From: Lautropia mirabilis
Lineage (GTDB): Bacteria > Pseudomonadota > Gammaproteobacteria > Burkholderiales > Burkholderiaceae_B
Length of the DNA stretch: 64,000 nt
Reading direction: 5' to 3'
Assembly (NCBI GenBank): GCA_945876565.1
Contig: CAMCOS010000001.1
Span: 1 to 64,000 of the forward strand
Below are positions 1 through 4,935 of this stretch, one piece after another (within the stretch, counting starts at the first letter, position 1; each line of letters opens with the position of its first letter). Position numbers and translations under genes: made by a program. Below the pieces are notes generated by a model. The model made no database searches. It was not told the origin of the DNA and saw nothing but the letters and a program-made list of their open reading frames with translations.

Positions 1-107
1 CGAAGGCTGAGCTCTTGCTCGGTCATCATGACGACAGTCAGTCCGACTGACTCACGAGCTTTGTCAGCTTGGGTAATACGCGGGCGTTTGGTAGTAACAG
101 TGCTCAT
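1..107 (-). CDS. N-terminal fragment of an unrecognised protein, cut by the window edge
   Basis: A reading frame opens with ATG at 107 on the minus strand, behind an AAGGAAT ribosome-binding site, and runs off the left edge after about 35 residues. The visible part (starting MSTVTTKRPR) is basic at first and then polar, with no motif I recognise. It lies 124 bp downstream of the excisionase-like HTH gene on the same strand, so both may belong to one mobile-element transcript. Function unknown; the call rests on the start codon, the ribosome-binding site and the open frame. Confidence 0.45.
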   Translation of the reverse strand, partial: MSTVTTKRPRITQADKARESVGLTVVMMTEQELSL

Positions 108-231
108 TCAAATTCCTTTTTAATCGTGGGGGACAGTGTGTGATGACCAAGTCAAGCTGGATTGCACCTGATCTGAGCCCGGCTCACAAGACGACCTTTT
201 TGCATCTCTTGTTATTGGCCCGCAACTTCCC

Positions 232-498
232 CTAACTTCCCCTGACTTGCCTCGCATTTTTTGGCATGATGAGCTTGCGAAAAAGCAACTCGTTCGCCAT
301 CTTGTCGCTGATCTGGCCCGTAGCCATTCCCAGCGCCTGAGTCTCAAAAGCCTCAACGTCGGTGATCCTGTACCTCACTTGACCGCCAAGTCGCAGGAAC
401 ATCGGCCCGGTACGTTGAGAGCGCCAGCGTTCTAGGGTTGACTCGCTGACCTGCCAGCGCTGAGCCAGCTCGTTTTGGGAGATGCATCTTCCGTCCAT
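232..498 (-). CDS. excisionase/AlpA-like helix-turn-helix DNA-binding protein
   Basis: This small protein of 88 residues begins with a winged-helix pattern typical of AlpA/excisionase-type (HTH_17, MerR-like) proteins: an SQNELAQRW helix, then VSESTLERWR as the recognition helix, then a wing segment GPMFLRLGGQVRYRITDVEAF. Such proteins bind DNA as directionality factors or regulators in integrative elements and phages. An AAGGAC ribosome-binding site precedes the ATG at 498. No integrase is present in the window, so the partner is missing or lies to the left. The family-level call is fairly secure; a role in excision is inference. Confidence 0.75.
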   Translation of the reverse strand: MDGRCISQNELAQRWQVSESTLERWRSQRTGPMFLRLGGQVRYRITDVEAFETQALGMATGQISDKMANELLFRKLIMPKNARQVRGS

Positions 499-577
499 TT
501 AGGTGTCCTTGTGCAGGGTGTTGTCAGGACTCTATGAACGCGCTGTTTGCCATGGAAGCCAAGCGGAAAATGGTGGC

Positions 578-606
578 TTGACATGGTGCAACAGTTGCAC
601 TATCAT
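578..606 (+). promoter_or_regulatory. near-consensus sigma-70 promoter for the DUF4160 gene
   Basis: TTGACA at 578-583, a 17-bp spacer, and TATCAT at 601-606. Transcription should start around 612-613, which is the A of the ATG that gives the natural DUF4160 N-terminus. No ribosome-binding site precedes that ATG, so the message is probably leaderless. Confidence 0.65.
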
Positions 607-612
607 TTGTCT

Positions 613-840
613 ATGCCGATCATGACCAAATTCTCGGCATCGCGCGTGGTGATGTACGCCGGTGACCACCTGCTTGCCCACGTCCATGTTCAGTTGCGTG
701 ATGGGCGCGAGTGCACGGTCGAGCTTGACAGTTTGGCCATCGTCGGCCGAATTGCCGCGCGCGAGATCCGAGACGAGTTGTCATGGATCGAGTCCAACCG
801 TGCGTGGCTGCACCAAGAATGGCGGAGGTTGAACCCATGA
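613..840 (+). CDS. DUF4160 family protein, possible toxin-antitoxin component
   Basis: This 75-residue protein matches the compact DUF4160 pattern: a KFSASRVVMY start, a YAGDHLLAHVHVQ segment with conserved histidines, and the acidic, helical C-terminus expected of the family. The ATG at 613 was chosen because the family starts there and because it coincides with the predicted transcription start. The stop overlaps the ATG of the next gene by 4 bp, so the two are translationally coupled. DUF4160 genes often sit beside DUF2442 genes, and the pair is suspected to be an addiction-type module; no activity can be read from the sequence. Confidence 0.75.
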   Translation: MPIMTKFSASRVVMYAGDHLLAHVHVQLRDGRECTVELDSLAIVGRIAAREIRDELSWIESNRAWLHQEWRRLNP

Positions 841-1331
841 GTGAATTTTTCCACCCCAAGCTGCAGGCTGTTGAGGCCTTGGCGCCTTATCGGCTGCGCA
901 CGACCTGGAGCACGGGCGAGGTGCTGGACGTCGATGTCGAAGCGGTGTTGCGTGGCATCCCCGCCCTGGCCAACCTGCTCGATCCACAGGTCTTTGGCAA
1001 GGCACACCTCGCCGAGTGGGGCCACGGCATTGAATGGTTTGATGCCGAGCTGGGCGCAGACAACGTCTATGCATGGGCCAAGGAACAGGCGGGTGAGGTG
1101 AGCCACCAGATGTTTGACACCTGGATGCATCGCAACGGCCTGTCACTGAACACGGCTGCCGATGCCCTGGGGATCAGCCGGCGCATGGTCAGTTATTACC
1201 GCACCGCGCATAAGGCGATTCCGCGCGCGATCTGGCTGGCCTGTCTTGGTTGGGAAGCGACCCGGCCGAAGTCCAAGGCCCTGCCGCGTGCCCTGCCAAC
1301 CGCCAGGGAGTACGCGTTGGCGCATGCGTAA
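837..1331 (+). CDS. DUF2442 protein with a C-terminal helix-turn-helix
   Basis: The 164-residue product has an N-terminal DUF2442 domain (about residues 8-75, including VEALAPYRLRTTWSTGEV and a DVEAVL segment) and then a helix-turn-helix of XRE-like form around residues 100-130 (LSLNTAADALGISRRMVSYYR). A GGAGG ribosome-binding site lies just before the ATG at 837, inside the end of the DUF4160 gene. The fused DNA-binding domain suggests that this partner autoregulates the pair, as antitoxins do; this is inference. The C-terminal 30 residues are basic and have no recognised motif. Confidence 0.75.
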   Translation: MSEFFHPKLQAVEALAPYRLRTTWSTGEVLDVDVEAVLRGIPALANLLDPQVFGKAHLAEWGHGIEWFDAELGADNVYAWAKEQAGEVSHQMFDTWMHRNGLSLNTAADALGISRRMVSYYRTAHKAIPRAIWLACLGWEATRPKSKALPRALPTAREYALAHA

Positions 1332-1332
1332 T

Positions 1333-1367
1333 GTGACCTACGCTGGTTGCATTGGCATAATCTGCCA
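1333..1367 (+). promoter_or_regulatory. promoter with overlapping palindromic operator upstream of the ParD-like fusion
   Basis: A -35-like GTGACC at 1333-1338, a 17-bp spacer and a -10-like CATAAT at 1356-1361. An inverted repeat TGGCA-N5-TGCCA (1353-1367) covers the -10. Operators of this size over the -10 are typical of autorepressing ribbon-helix-helix antitoxins. Confidence 0.5.
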
Positions 1368-1391
1368 TGGTCCTGAGCGAGAGAGTCTTTG

Positions 1392-1820
1392 ATGCCTACA
1401 CGCAATGTTGTTCTTACCGATCATCAGGCTAACATGGTCGAACAGTTGGTCGCGAGTGGTCGTTACCAAAACGCCAGCGAGGTTCTCCGCGAGGGGCTTC
1501 GACTTGTAGAGCAACGGGAAGCAGAAGATGCTTATCGACTCGAGGCGCTTCGATCGGCAGTACAAGTGGGGATCGATGACATTCAAGCGGGTCGCTTCAA
1601 GACCTTTGACTCTATGGAGTCCTTGCTCGCTCACAATAAGTCGCTCACTGCCAAGCGCTTGGCAGAAGCGCTTGGCGTGGATGAAATACAAGTGATTCAT
1701 TTGGCCCTGCATGAACTCGCTACCAAAGTCCTGCCTCAATACGAAGCTGACGAGGGCGCGCTGACAAAAGCCCAGCTCAGCCAGATCAAAAGATCAGCGC
1801 CCAAGGCCAAAGGAGCCTGA
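1392..1820 (+). CDS. ParD-type antitoxin fused to a second RHH-like antitoxin segment
   Basis: Residues 1-80 are a clear ParD/CopG-type antitoxin: the N-terminal ribbon VVLTDHQ, the helices MVEQLVASGRYQNASEVLREGLRLVEQ, and the toxin-binding tail with IDDIQAGRFKTFDS. ParD proteins normally end at about 80-95 residues and are followed by parE. Here the frame continues through a second segment (about 86-142, from SLTAKRLAEALG through IHLALHELATKVLP) that resembles another small RHH antitoxin, and no parE follows. ATG 1392 is used, with TTG 1389 as an alternative. The fusion probably arose by deletion between two antitoxin genes; whether it still works is unknown. Confidence 0.75.
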   Translation: MPTRNVVLTDHQANMVEQLVASGRYQNASEVLREGLRLVEQREAEDAYRLEALRSAVQVGIDDIQAGRFKTFDSMESLLAHNKSLTAKRLAEALGVDEIQVIHLALHELATKVLPQYEADEGALTKAQLSQIKRSAPKAKGA

Positions 1821-1821
1821 A

Positions 1822-2079
1822 ATGATTGAGATCGAAAAGGGATCCGCCAATATCTACAAAGACCTTGGTTTGCCCGATGCTGCCGAGATGCAGGTTAAGG
1901 CGACCCTGGCCGGCAAGATTGGCGAAATCATCAAACACCGTCACCTCACCCAAACTCAGGCTGCTGAGATTCTGGGTATGCCCCAGCCCAAGCTCTCGGG
2001 CATGCTGTACGGTCAGTTTCGGGGCATCAGCGAAGCCAAGATGTTGGAATGCATGAACCGGCTGGGCTGTGACGTTTGA
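1822..2079 (+). CDS. XRE-family helix-turn-helix regulator, HigA-like
   Basis: This 85-residue protein is a single HTH_37/XRE domain: LTQTQAAEILGMPQPKLSGMLYGQF spans helices 2-4 and the recognition helix, and an N-terminal IEIEKGSANIYKDLG segment is typical of HigA2-like antitoxins and regulators. The ATG lies one base after the preceding stop, behind an AAAGGAG ribosome-binding site, so the two genes form one transcript. Relatives usually follow a RelE/HigB-type (Gp49-like) toxin; none is encoded here. It may be an orphan antitoxin or simply a regulator of its neighbour. Confidence 0.8.
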   Translation: MIEIEKGSANIYKDLGLPDAAEMQVKATLAGKIGEIIKHRHLTQTQAAEILGMPQPKLSGMLYGQFRGISEAKMLECMNRLGCDV

Positions 2080-2379
2080 ATTATGCTGCGCAAGTCATCC
2101 CGTTCTCGCGCCACTGGGCGCACCAGTGTTGTGTTTGCCTGATAGGAGGCGACCGCGAAGCCAGTGTCCGATCGACAATTTGATTCTAAAAGTCTGCAAT
2201 CACCATCAACTACCTTCAACTGCACCTAACTCTCCATGAGCGGTAGTTCGAACTGAGTCGCCTGCCCACCACCAAGGTTTAAAGCCCCAGCGCAAACGCG
2301 CTGGGGCTTTTTTGTTTGTGGGCTAGGTTAACTAAAAGACGGTTCCCCGGATATTCAAACACAAGCTCGACCAGTTGGA
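2080..2379. other. non-coding stretch between the XRE gene and mazE
   Basis: I see no coding sequence here. The stretch contains a strong terminator hairpin (2281-2314) preceded by a segment with a TTCGA core and a CCACCACCA end (about 2248-2275), which is weakly reminiscent of a tRNA 3' end. The terminator and flanking bases recur in altered form at 3067-3130. Confidence 0.5.
2281..2314 (+). terminator. rho-independent terminator after the XRE gene
   Basis: A 13-bp stem (AAAGCCCCAGCGC paired with GCGCTGGGGCTTT), a short AAAC loop and a run of T. It should end the ParD-fusion/XRE transcript and insulate the mazEF promoter. Confidence 0.8.
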
Positions 2380-2414
2380 TTGACGGCATCACCCCTATGT
2401 ATCTACAATGTAGA
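2380..2414 (+). promoter_or_regulatory. mazEF promoter with a palindromic operator on the -10
   Basis: TTGACG at 2380-2385, an 18-bp spacer and TACAAT at 2404-2409. A perfect inverted repeat TCTACA-A-TGTAGA (2402-2414) covers the -10 box and is the likely binding site for the MazE or MazEF autorepressor. The mazE start codon follows 17 bp later. Confidence 0.7.
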
Positions 2415-2430
2415 AACACAGGAGATAGGA

Positions 2431-2673
2431 ATGCAAGCAACGATCAAGAAGTGGGGCAATAGTCCTGCGCTACGAATTTCAAGTTCGATCATGGAGTTAG
2501 CTCAGCTGACAGTCAACCAGACCGTCAATGTCAACGTCATTAAGGGAAAAATCATCATCGAACCGATCGCACCTAAAAACACCCGCCTCGAAGATTTACT
2601 GGCTGGCATTACCCCAGACAATATCCACAGCGAAGAAAGTTTTGGGTGCCCTGTCGGCAAGGAGATTCTGTAG
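2431..2673 (+). CDS. mazE: MazE-type antitoxin (AbrB/SpoVT fold)
   Basis: The 80-residue protein has the MazE N-terminal DNA-binding beta-hairpin: QATIKKWGNSPALRISSSIM, then the LTVNQTVNVNVIKGKIIIEPI strand pair. An extended, acidic C-terminal tail (about residues 50-80, starting RLEDLLAGI) should wrap the toxin. The ATG at 2431 follows GGAGATAGGA, a strong ribosome-binding site, and was preferred over an upstream start at 2380 that would lie in the promoter. It overlaps mazF by 1 nt. Known role: neutralises MazF and represses the operon. Confidence 0.9.
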   Translation: MQATIKKWGNSPALRISSSIMELAQLTVNQTVNVNVIKGKIIIEPIAPKNTRLEDLLAGITPDNIHSEESFGCPVGKEIL

Positions 2674-3014
2674 TGCCTACGTCTTACATCCCCGATGCGG
2701 GGGATATTGTTTGGCTTGAGTTTGACCCTCAAGCAGGTCGCGAGCAGGCAGGGCATCGACCCGCCTTGATACTAAGTCCGGCTAGCTATAATGACAAAGT
2801 CAGCCTGGCAGTATGTTGCCCGCTTTCAACAAAAGTGAAGGGCTATCCGTTTGAGGTTGAAGTTGAAACCGGAAAAACGACAAGCGTCGTGCTTTCAGAT
2901 CAGGTCAAATCGCTAGACTGGCGTGAACGTAAAGCAAAGTTCATATCCAAAGTTTCTTCATCTCAGTTGAGGCAAGTCCGCGAGAACATCAAAGCTTTGC
3001 TTTCCATCCCTTGA
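2673..3014 (+). CDS. mazF: MazF-type endoribonuclease toxin
   Basis: This 113-residue protein carries the PemK/MazF fold signatures: YIPDAGDIVWLEFDPQAGREQAGHRPALILSPASYN in the N-terminal half, the conserved CCPLSTKVKGYPFEV strand pair, and VVLSDQVKSLDWRERKAKF near the C-terminus. The conserved arginine (in GHRPALIL) and the SDQVKSLD region typical of active MazF are both present, so the toxin looks intact. The start is GTG at 2673, sharing its G with the mazE TAG stop, behind AAGGAG. Family role: sequence-specific cleavage of mRNA when free of MazE. Confidence 0.9.
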   Translation: MPTSYIPDAGDIVWLEFDPQAGREQAGHRPALILSPASYNDKVSLAVCCPLSTKVKGYPFEVEVETGKTTSVVLSDQVKSLDWRERKAKFISKVSSSQLRQVRENIKALLSIP

Positions 3015-3020
3015 CTCGAC

Positions 3021-3070
3021 ATAAGGGTCCAGAATCCTTATATCAGTGGTTCGATTCCACCCGGGGCACC
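3021..3070 (+). other. degenerate tRNA 3'-end remnant, candidate attachment-site scar
   Basis: GTGG-TTCGATT-CCAC (3046-3060) is a perfect T-arm, followed by an acceptor-like CCGGGGCACC that ends at 3070. A hairpin in the anticodon-arm position (TAAGG paired with CCTTA, 3022-3040) has an abnormal loop. There is no D-arm or 5' acceptor strand, and the end is CCG instead of CCA, so it cannot be a working tRNA. Elements that integrate into tRNA genes leave such 3' fragments. Confidence 0.5.
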
Positions 3071-3079
3071 GAGGCTCAA

Positions 3080-3113
3080 AAGCCCTAGCGCAAACACGCT
3101 GGGGCTTTGTTGT
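3080..3113 (+). terminator. imperfect terminator hairpin after mazF
   Basis: AAGCCCTAGCG pairs with CGCTGGGGCTT (one T-G pair), followed by an interrupted T-rich tract. It is a diverged copy of the terminator at 2281-2314. Confidence 0.6.
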
Positions 3114-3355
3114 TTGGGCATCAGGTAACTATCGCAGGGTGACAACTGATTCCTGATCAACTTTACTTTGACTGTCGACAGTCATGGCAAGCGGGATTTC
3201 CACAGACTTCAACCTAATGTTCGCACGGCAGCCCATGATTGACACGTCGCATAGTCACTTCTGTGAACGACTATAAAAAAAGCGCGGTTATTTGGCGGCG
3301 TTCGGGTATTTGGAGTCGAACTGGGCGGCTTCTAAGTTCTGTTTGCTTTTATCAG

Positions 3356-3406
3356 GATCAGGGGCGTTTCACGTCTAGCGTGGCGAGGCGTGAAACGCCC
3401 CTGATC
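3356..3406. repeat. 18-bp perfect inverted repeat with a 15-nt loop
   Basis: The arms 3356-3373 and 3389-3406 (GATCAGGGGCGTTTCACG and its complement) are perfectly complementary. There is no T tract on either side, so it is not a normal terminator. It could be a recombinase or element-end site, a protein-binding site, or a structured RNA. Confidence 0.7.
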
Positions 3407-3483
3407 GCCTTGTAGGCGCGTCTTCGATGGAGATGAGGATTGAACAGAGCCGTTCTGATCAGTAACCGTTGAAAGTCCAGTGA

Positions 3484-3513
3484 CCCAAGGGGCAAGCTAA
3501 GCTGCCCCTTGGG
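3484..3513. repeat. 11-bp inverted repeat
   Basis: CCCAAGGGGCA (3484-3494) pairs with TGCCCCTTGGG (3503-3513) across an 8-nt loop. It is followed by only a short T-poor sequence (TTGTG), so a terminator role is doubtful. Confidence 0.6.
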
Positions 3514-3693
3514 TTGTGCGCTCGGCGAGCGGCTAACGTAAAAACGCCGCGAGATTTCAACGAATCAAGACCATCGGCAACACTCACAATCTGCGCGGGG
3601 TTCCCGCTGATCCTACTTGTGTCGACAAGTGTTTGCAATTTAGCCATTCGGCCAGTTTGGCGTCAGTTTCTGCTCTCTGTTCTCAAAAAAGTT

Positions 3694-3884
3694 CTAAAGA
3701 ATAGTTTTAGTCGAGACCCCGCTGGTGCATGCATCTTGCATGGCCGGCATCAGGTCATTGAATAGCTCCTGCGACTGCTCCATCATCCAGGCGTAGGGGC
3801 ACTGGTAGTGAGGAATCTCGAACTGGTAGCTGACTCGAAGATCTCCCGGATCCGTTTGTCGTGGGTTTCAATTGTCTTGGCCCT
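3694..3884 (-). pseudogene. relic of a DUF262 (GmrSD-type) protein N-terminus
   Basis: Directly after the WYL gene, the minus strand encodes AKTIETHDKRIREIFES in one frame and then, one frame over, YQFEIPHYQCPYAWMMEQSQ, ELFNDLMPAMQDA. Joined, these give the N-terminal signature of DUF262 proteins (the IPxYQRxYxW motif). Three lesions are visible: the expected ATG reads AGG (3882-3884), about one base is missing near 3829-3831, and the R of YQRPYAW is C. Everything after roughly 60 residues is gone. DUF262 proteins include type IV restriction enzymes acting on modified DNA, so the ancestor was probably a defence gene. Confidence 0.7.
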
Positions 3885-3899
3885 TGTGTTTTTCTTTCC

Positions 3900-4802
3900 C
3901 TATCGATTCTTTGAGCTGGTCGGCGCTCGGTAGCCAGGAGCCAGCTTTGCGTTTTCCACTCCGTACAAAGCCAGAGGATCACTGAGCCATAGTCGATACT
4001 GCTCCTCTCTGAGGCTGTGATCGGACGAGCAGTCAACACTCCAGCGAAGCAGCGTGTAACCAGCTACAGCCGCGCGAACGCGCAGCCGTATCGAACCATC
4101 CTTCATGGCGTAATCCATTTCAGTGATCTCTGGGCTTGGCTGATCCGGGTGCGGCACCAGTTCAATTTCTACGATGCGCGTCCACTGGATGTCTTGGTTA
4201 CTCATCTCATGGGCTGCAACTAGCTGCCCCTTGAGCACGATAGGGTTCTTGATACGGGTGATGACGAAATCCCGAAACTCTTGGGACTTCCGGTCAAAGG
4301 CGCGAACATGCCAGCGCAAGCCATTGTCGATCAGAGAGAAAGGCACGATCTCCCGGTCAGTGCGTCCACTGGAAATGGAGTGGTACTCGATGCCCAGCGG
4401 GCATTCCTGATGGATTGCCCGGGTCACGCTCGCAAGGACGTCCAGATCCGGAAGAGTTAGCCGGGATGGGCTCTCACTAACCATCCACGCCTTGAGTCGC
4501 ATAGGTTCACCGTCACCGAAACCCTGGGTCAGCCACGACAGCACACGCTCCGGTGGGAAGTCGAATACGGGGCGAAATTCTGACCCCAGGACGTAGGCCT
4601 TGCCTTTGGGGTCATAGTCGATATTGCCTTGAGACAACTCCTTATAGAGCCCCAAATCCCGGGTTGCCGCTGCGGACTGGATGCCAAACCGCGACACCAG
4701 GTCTTGTCGTCGGATCTCCCCCACGAAGCGCACGCGCAGCTCAATGAACGCGAGCCGATCGCGCTGAGGCTGGGTCAATTTTGCAAGTTTGTCTTTGGGC
4801 AT
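3900..4802 (-). CDS. WYL-domain transcriptional regulator (BrxR/CapW-like)
   Basis: The 300-residue protein has an N-terminal winged HTH (about residues 12-60; RRQDLVSRFGIQSAAATRDL), a WYL domain (about 125-195) with the core motif as WHV at 164-166 (NGLRWHVRAFD), and a C-terminal WCX-like region. This layout matches BrxR/CapW repressors that control BREX, CBASS and other defence operons, probably by sensing a ligand through the WYL domain. It sits between the DUF262 relic and the divergent Wadjet operon, so it is the likely regulator of one or both. Target and ligand are inference. Confidence 0.88.
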   Translation of the reverse strand: MPKDKLAKLTQPQRDRLAFIELRVRFVGEIRRQDLVSRFGIQSAAATRDLGLYKELSQGNIDYDPKGKAYVLGSEFRPVFDFPPERVLSWLTQGFGDGEPMRLKAWMVSESPSRLTLPDLDVLASVTRAIHQECPLGIEYHSISSGRTDREIVPFSLIDNGLRWHVRAFDRKSQEFRDFVITRIKNPIVLKGQLVAAHEMSNQDIQWTRIVEIELVPHPDQPSPEITEMDYAMKDGSIRLRVRAAVAGYTLLRWSVDCSSDHSLREEQYRLWLSDPLALYGVENAKLAPGYRAPTSSKNR

Positions 4803-4844
4803 TCCTGAGTGATCTGACGGATTAACGAATGCTTGTACGATTTA

Positions 4845-4874
4845 TTGCGTGAAGTATATAAGCTGCTCTAGAAT
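4845..4874 (+). promoter_or_regulatory. candidate jetABCD promoter
   Basis: TTGCGT at 4845-4850, an 18-bp spacer and TAGAAT at 4869-4874, giving a start near 4881 and a leader of about 55 nt to jetA. It lies on the opposite strand from, and overlaps, the WYL-gene promoter. Confidence 0.5.
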
Positions 4875-4881
4875 GTCGCAA
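4853..4881 (-). promoter_or_regulatory. candidate promoter of the WYL regulator gene
   Basis: On the minus strand, TTGCGA (4881-4876), a 17-bp spacer and TATACT (4858-4853), giving a start near 4846. ATTGCG (4844-4849) and CGCAAT (4877-4882) form an inverted repeat that covers the -35 boxes of both opposing promoters, a plausible repressor site. Confidence 0.55.
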
Positions 4882-4935
4882 TGCAATGTTTTTGATTTTT
4901 ACATGCGTTGTATTGTGATTACCATATGACGGGCG

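Larger units (their letters stand above)
2268..3130. repeat. pair of diverged direct repeats flanking the mazEF module
   Basis: The segment at about 2268-2333 and the segment at about 3067-3130 align along most of their length: a CACC/AGG start, the terminator hairpin, TTGTTTG, and a GGTAACT-like end. They flank mazEF directly, as would be expected if the module came in with, or between, copies of a tRNA 3' end plus its terminator. Confidence 0.5.
3114..3693. other. long non-coding stretch rich in inverted repeats
   Basis: No convincing gene is seen in these 580 bp. They contain a 16-bp perfect palindrome, TGACTGTCGACAGTCA (3169-3184), a long inverted repeat (3356-3406) and another hairpin (3484-3513). 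This looks like worn-down mobile-element sequence between mazEF and the DUF262 relic. Confidence 0.45.

Noticed and set aside
3021-3070. Possible working tRNA gene
   Set aside because: Only the T-arm and a one-base-short acceptor strand are present; there is no D-arm or 5' half and the end is CCG. Kept only as a remnant.
3459-3647. 62-residue minus-strand frame in the gap before the DUF262 relic
   Set aside because: No ribosome-binding site or recognisable motif, and it crosses the hairpin at 3484-3513.
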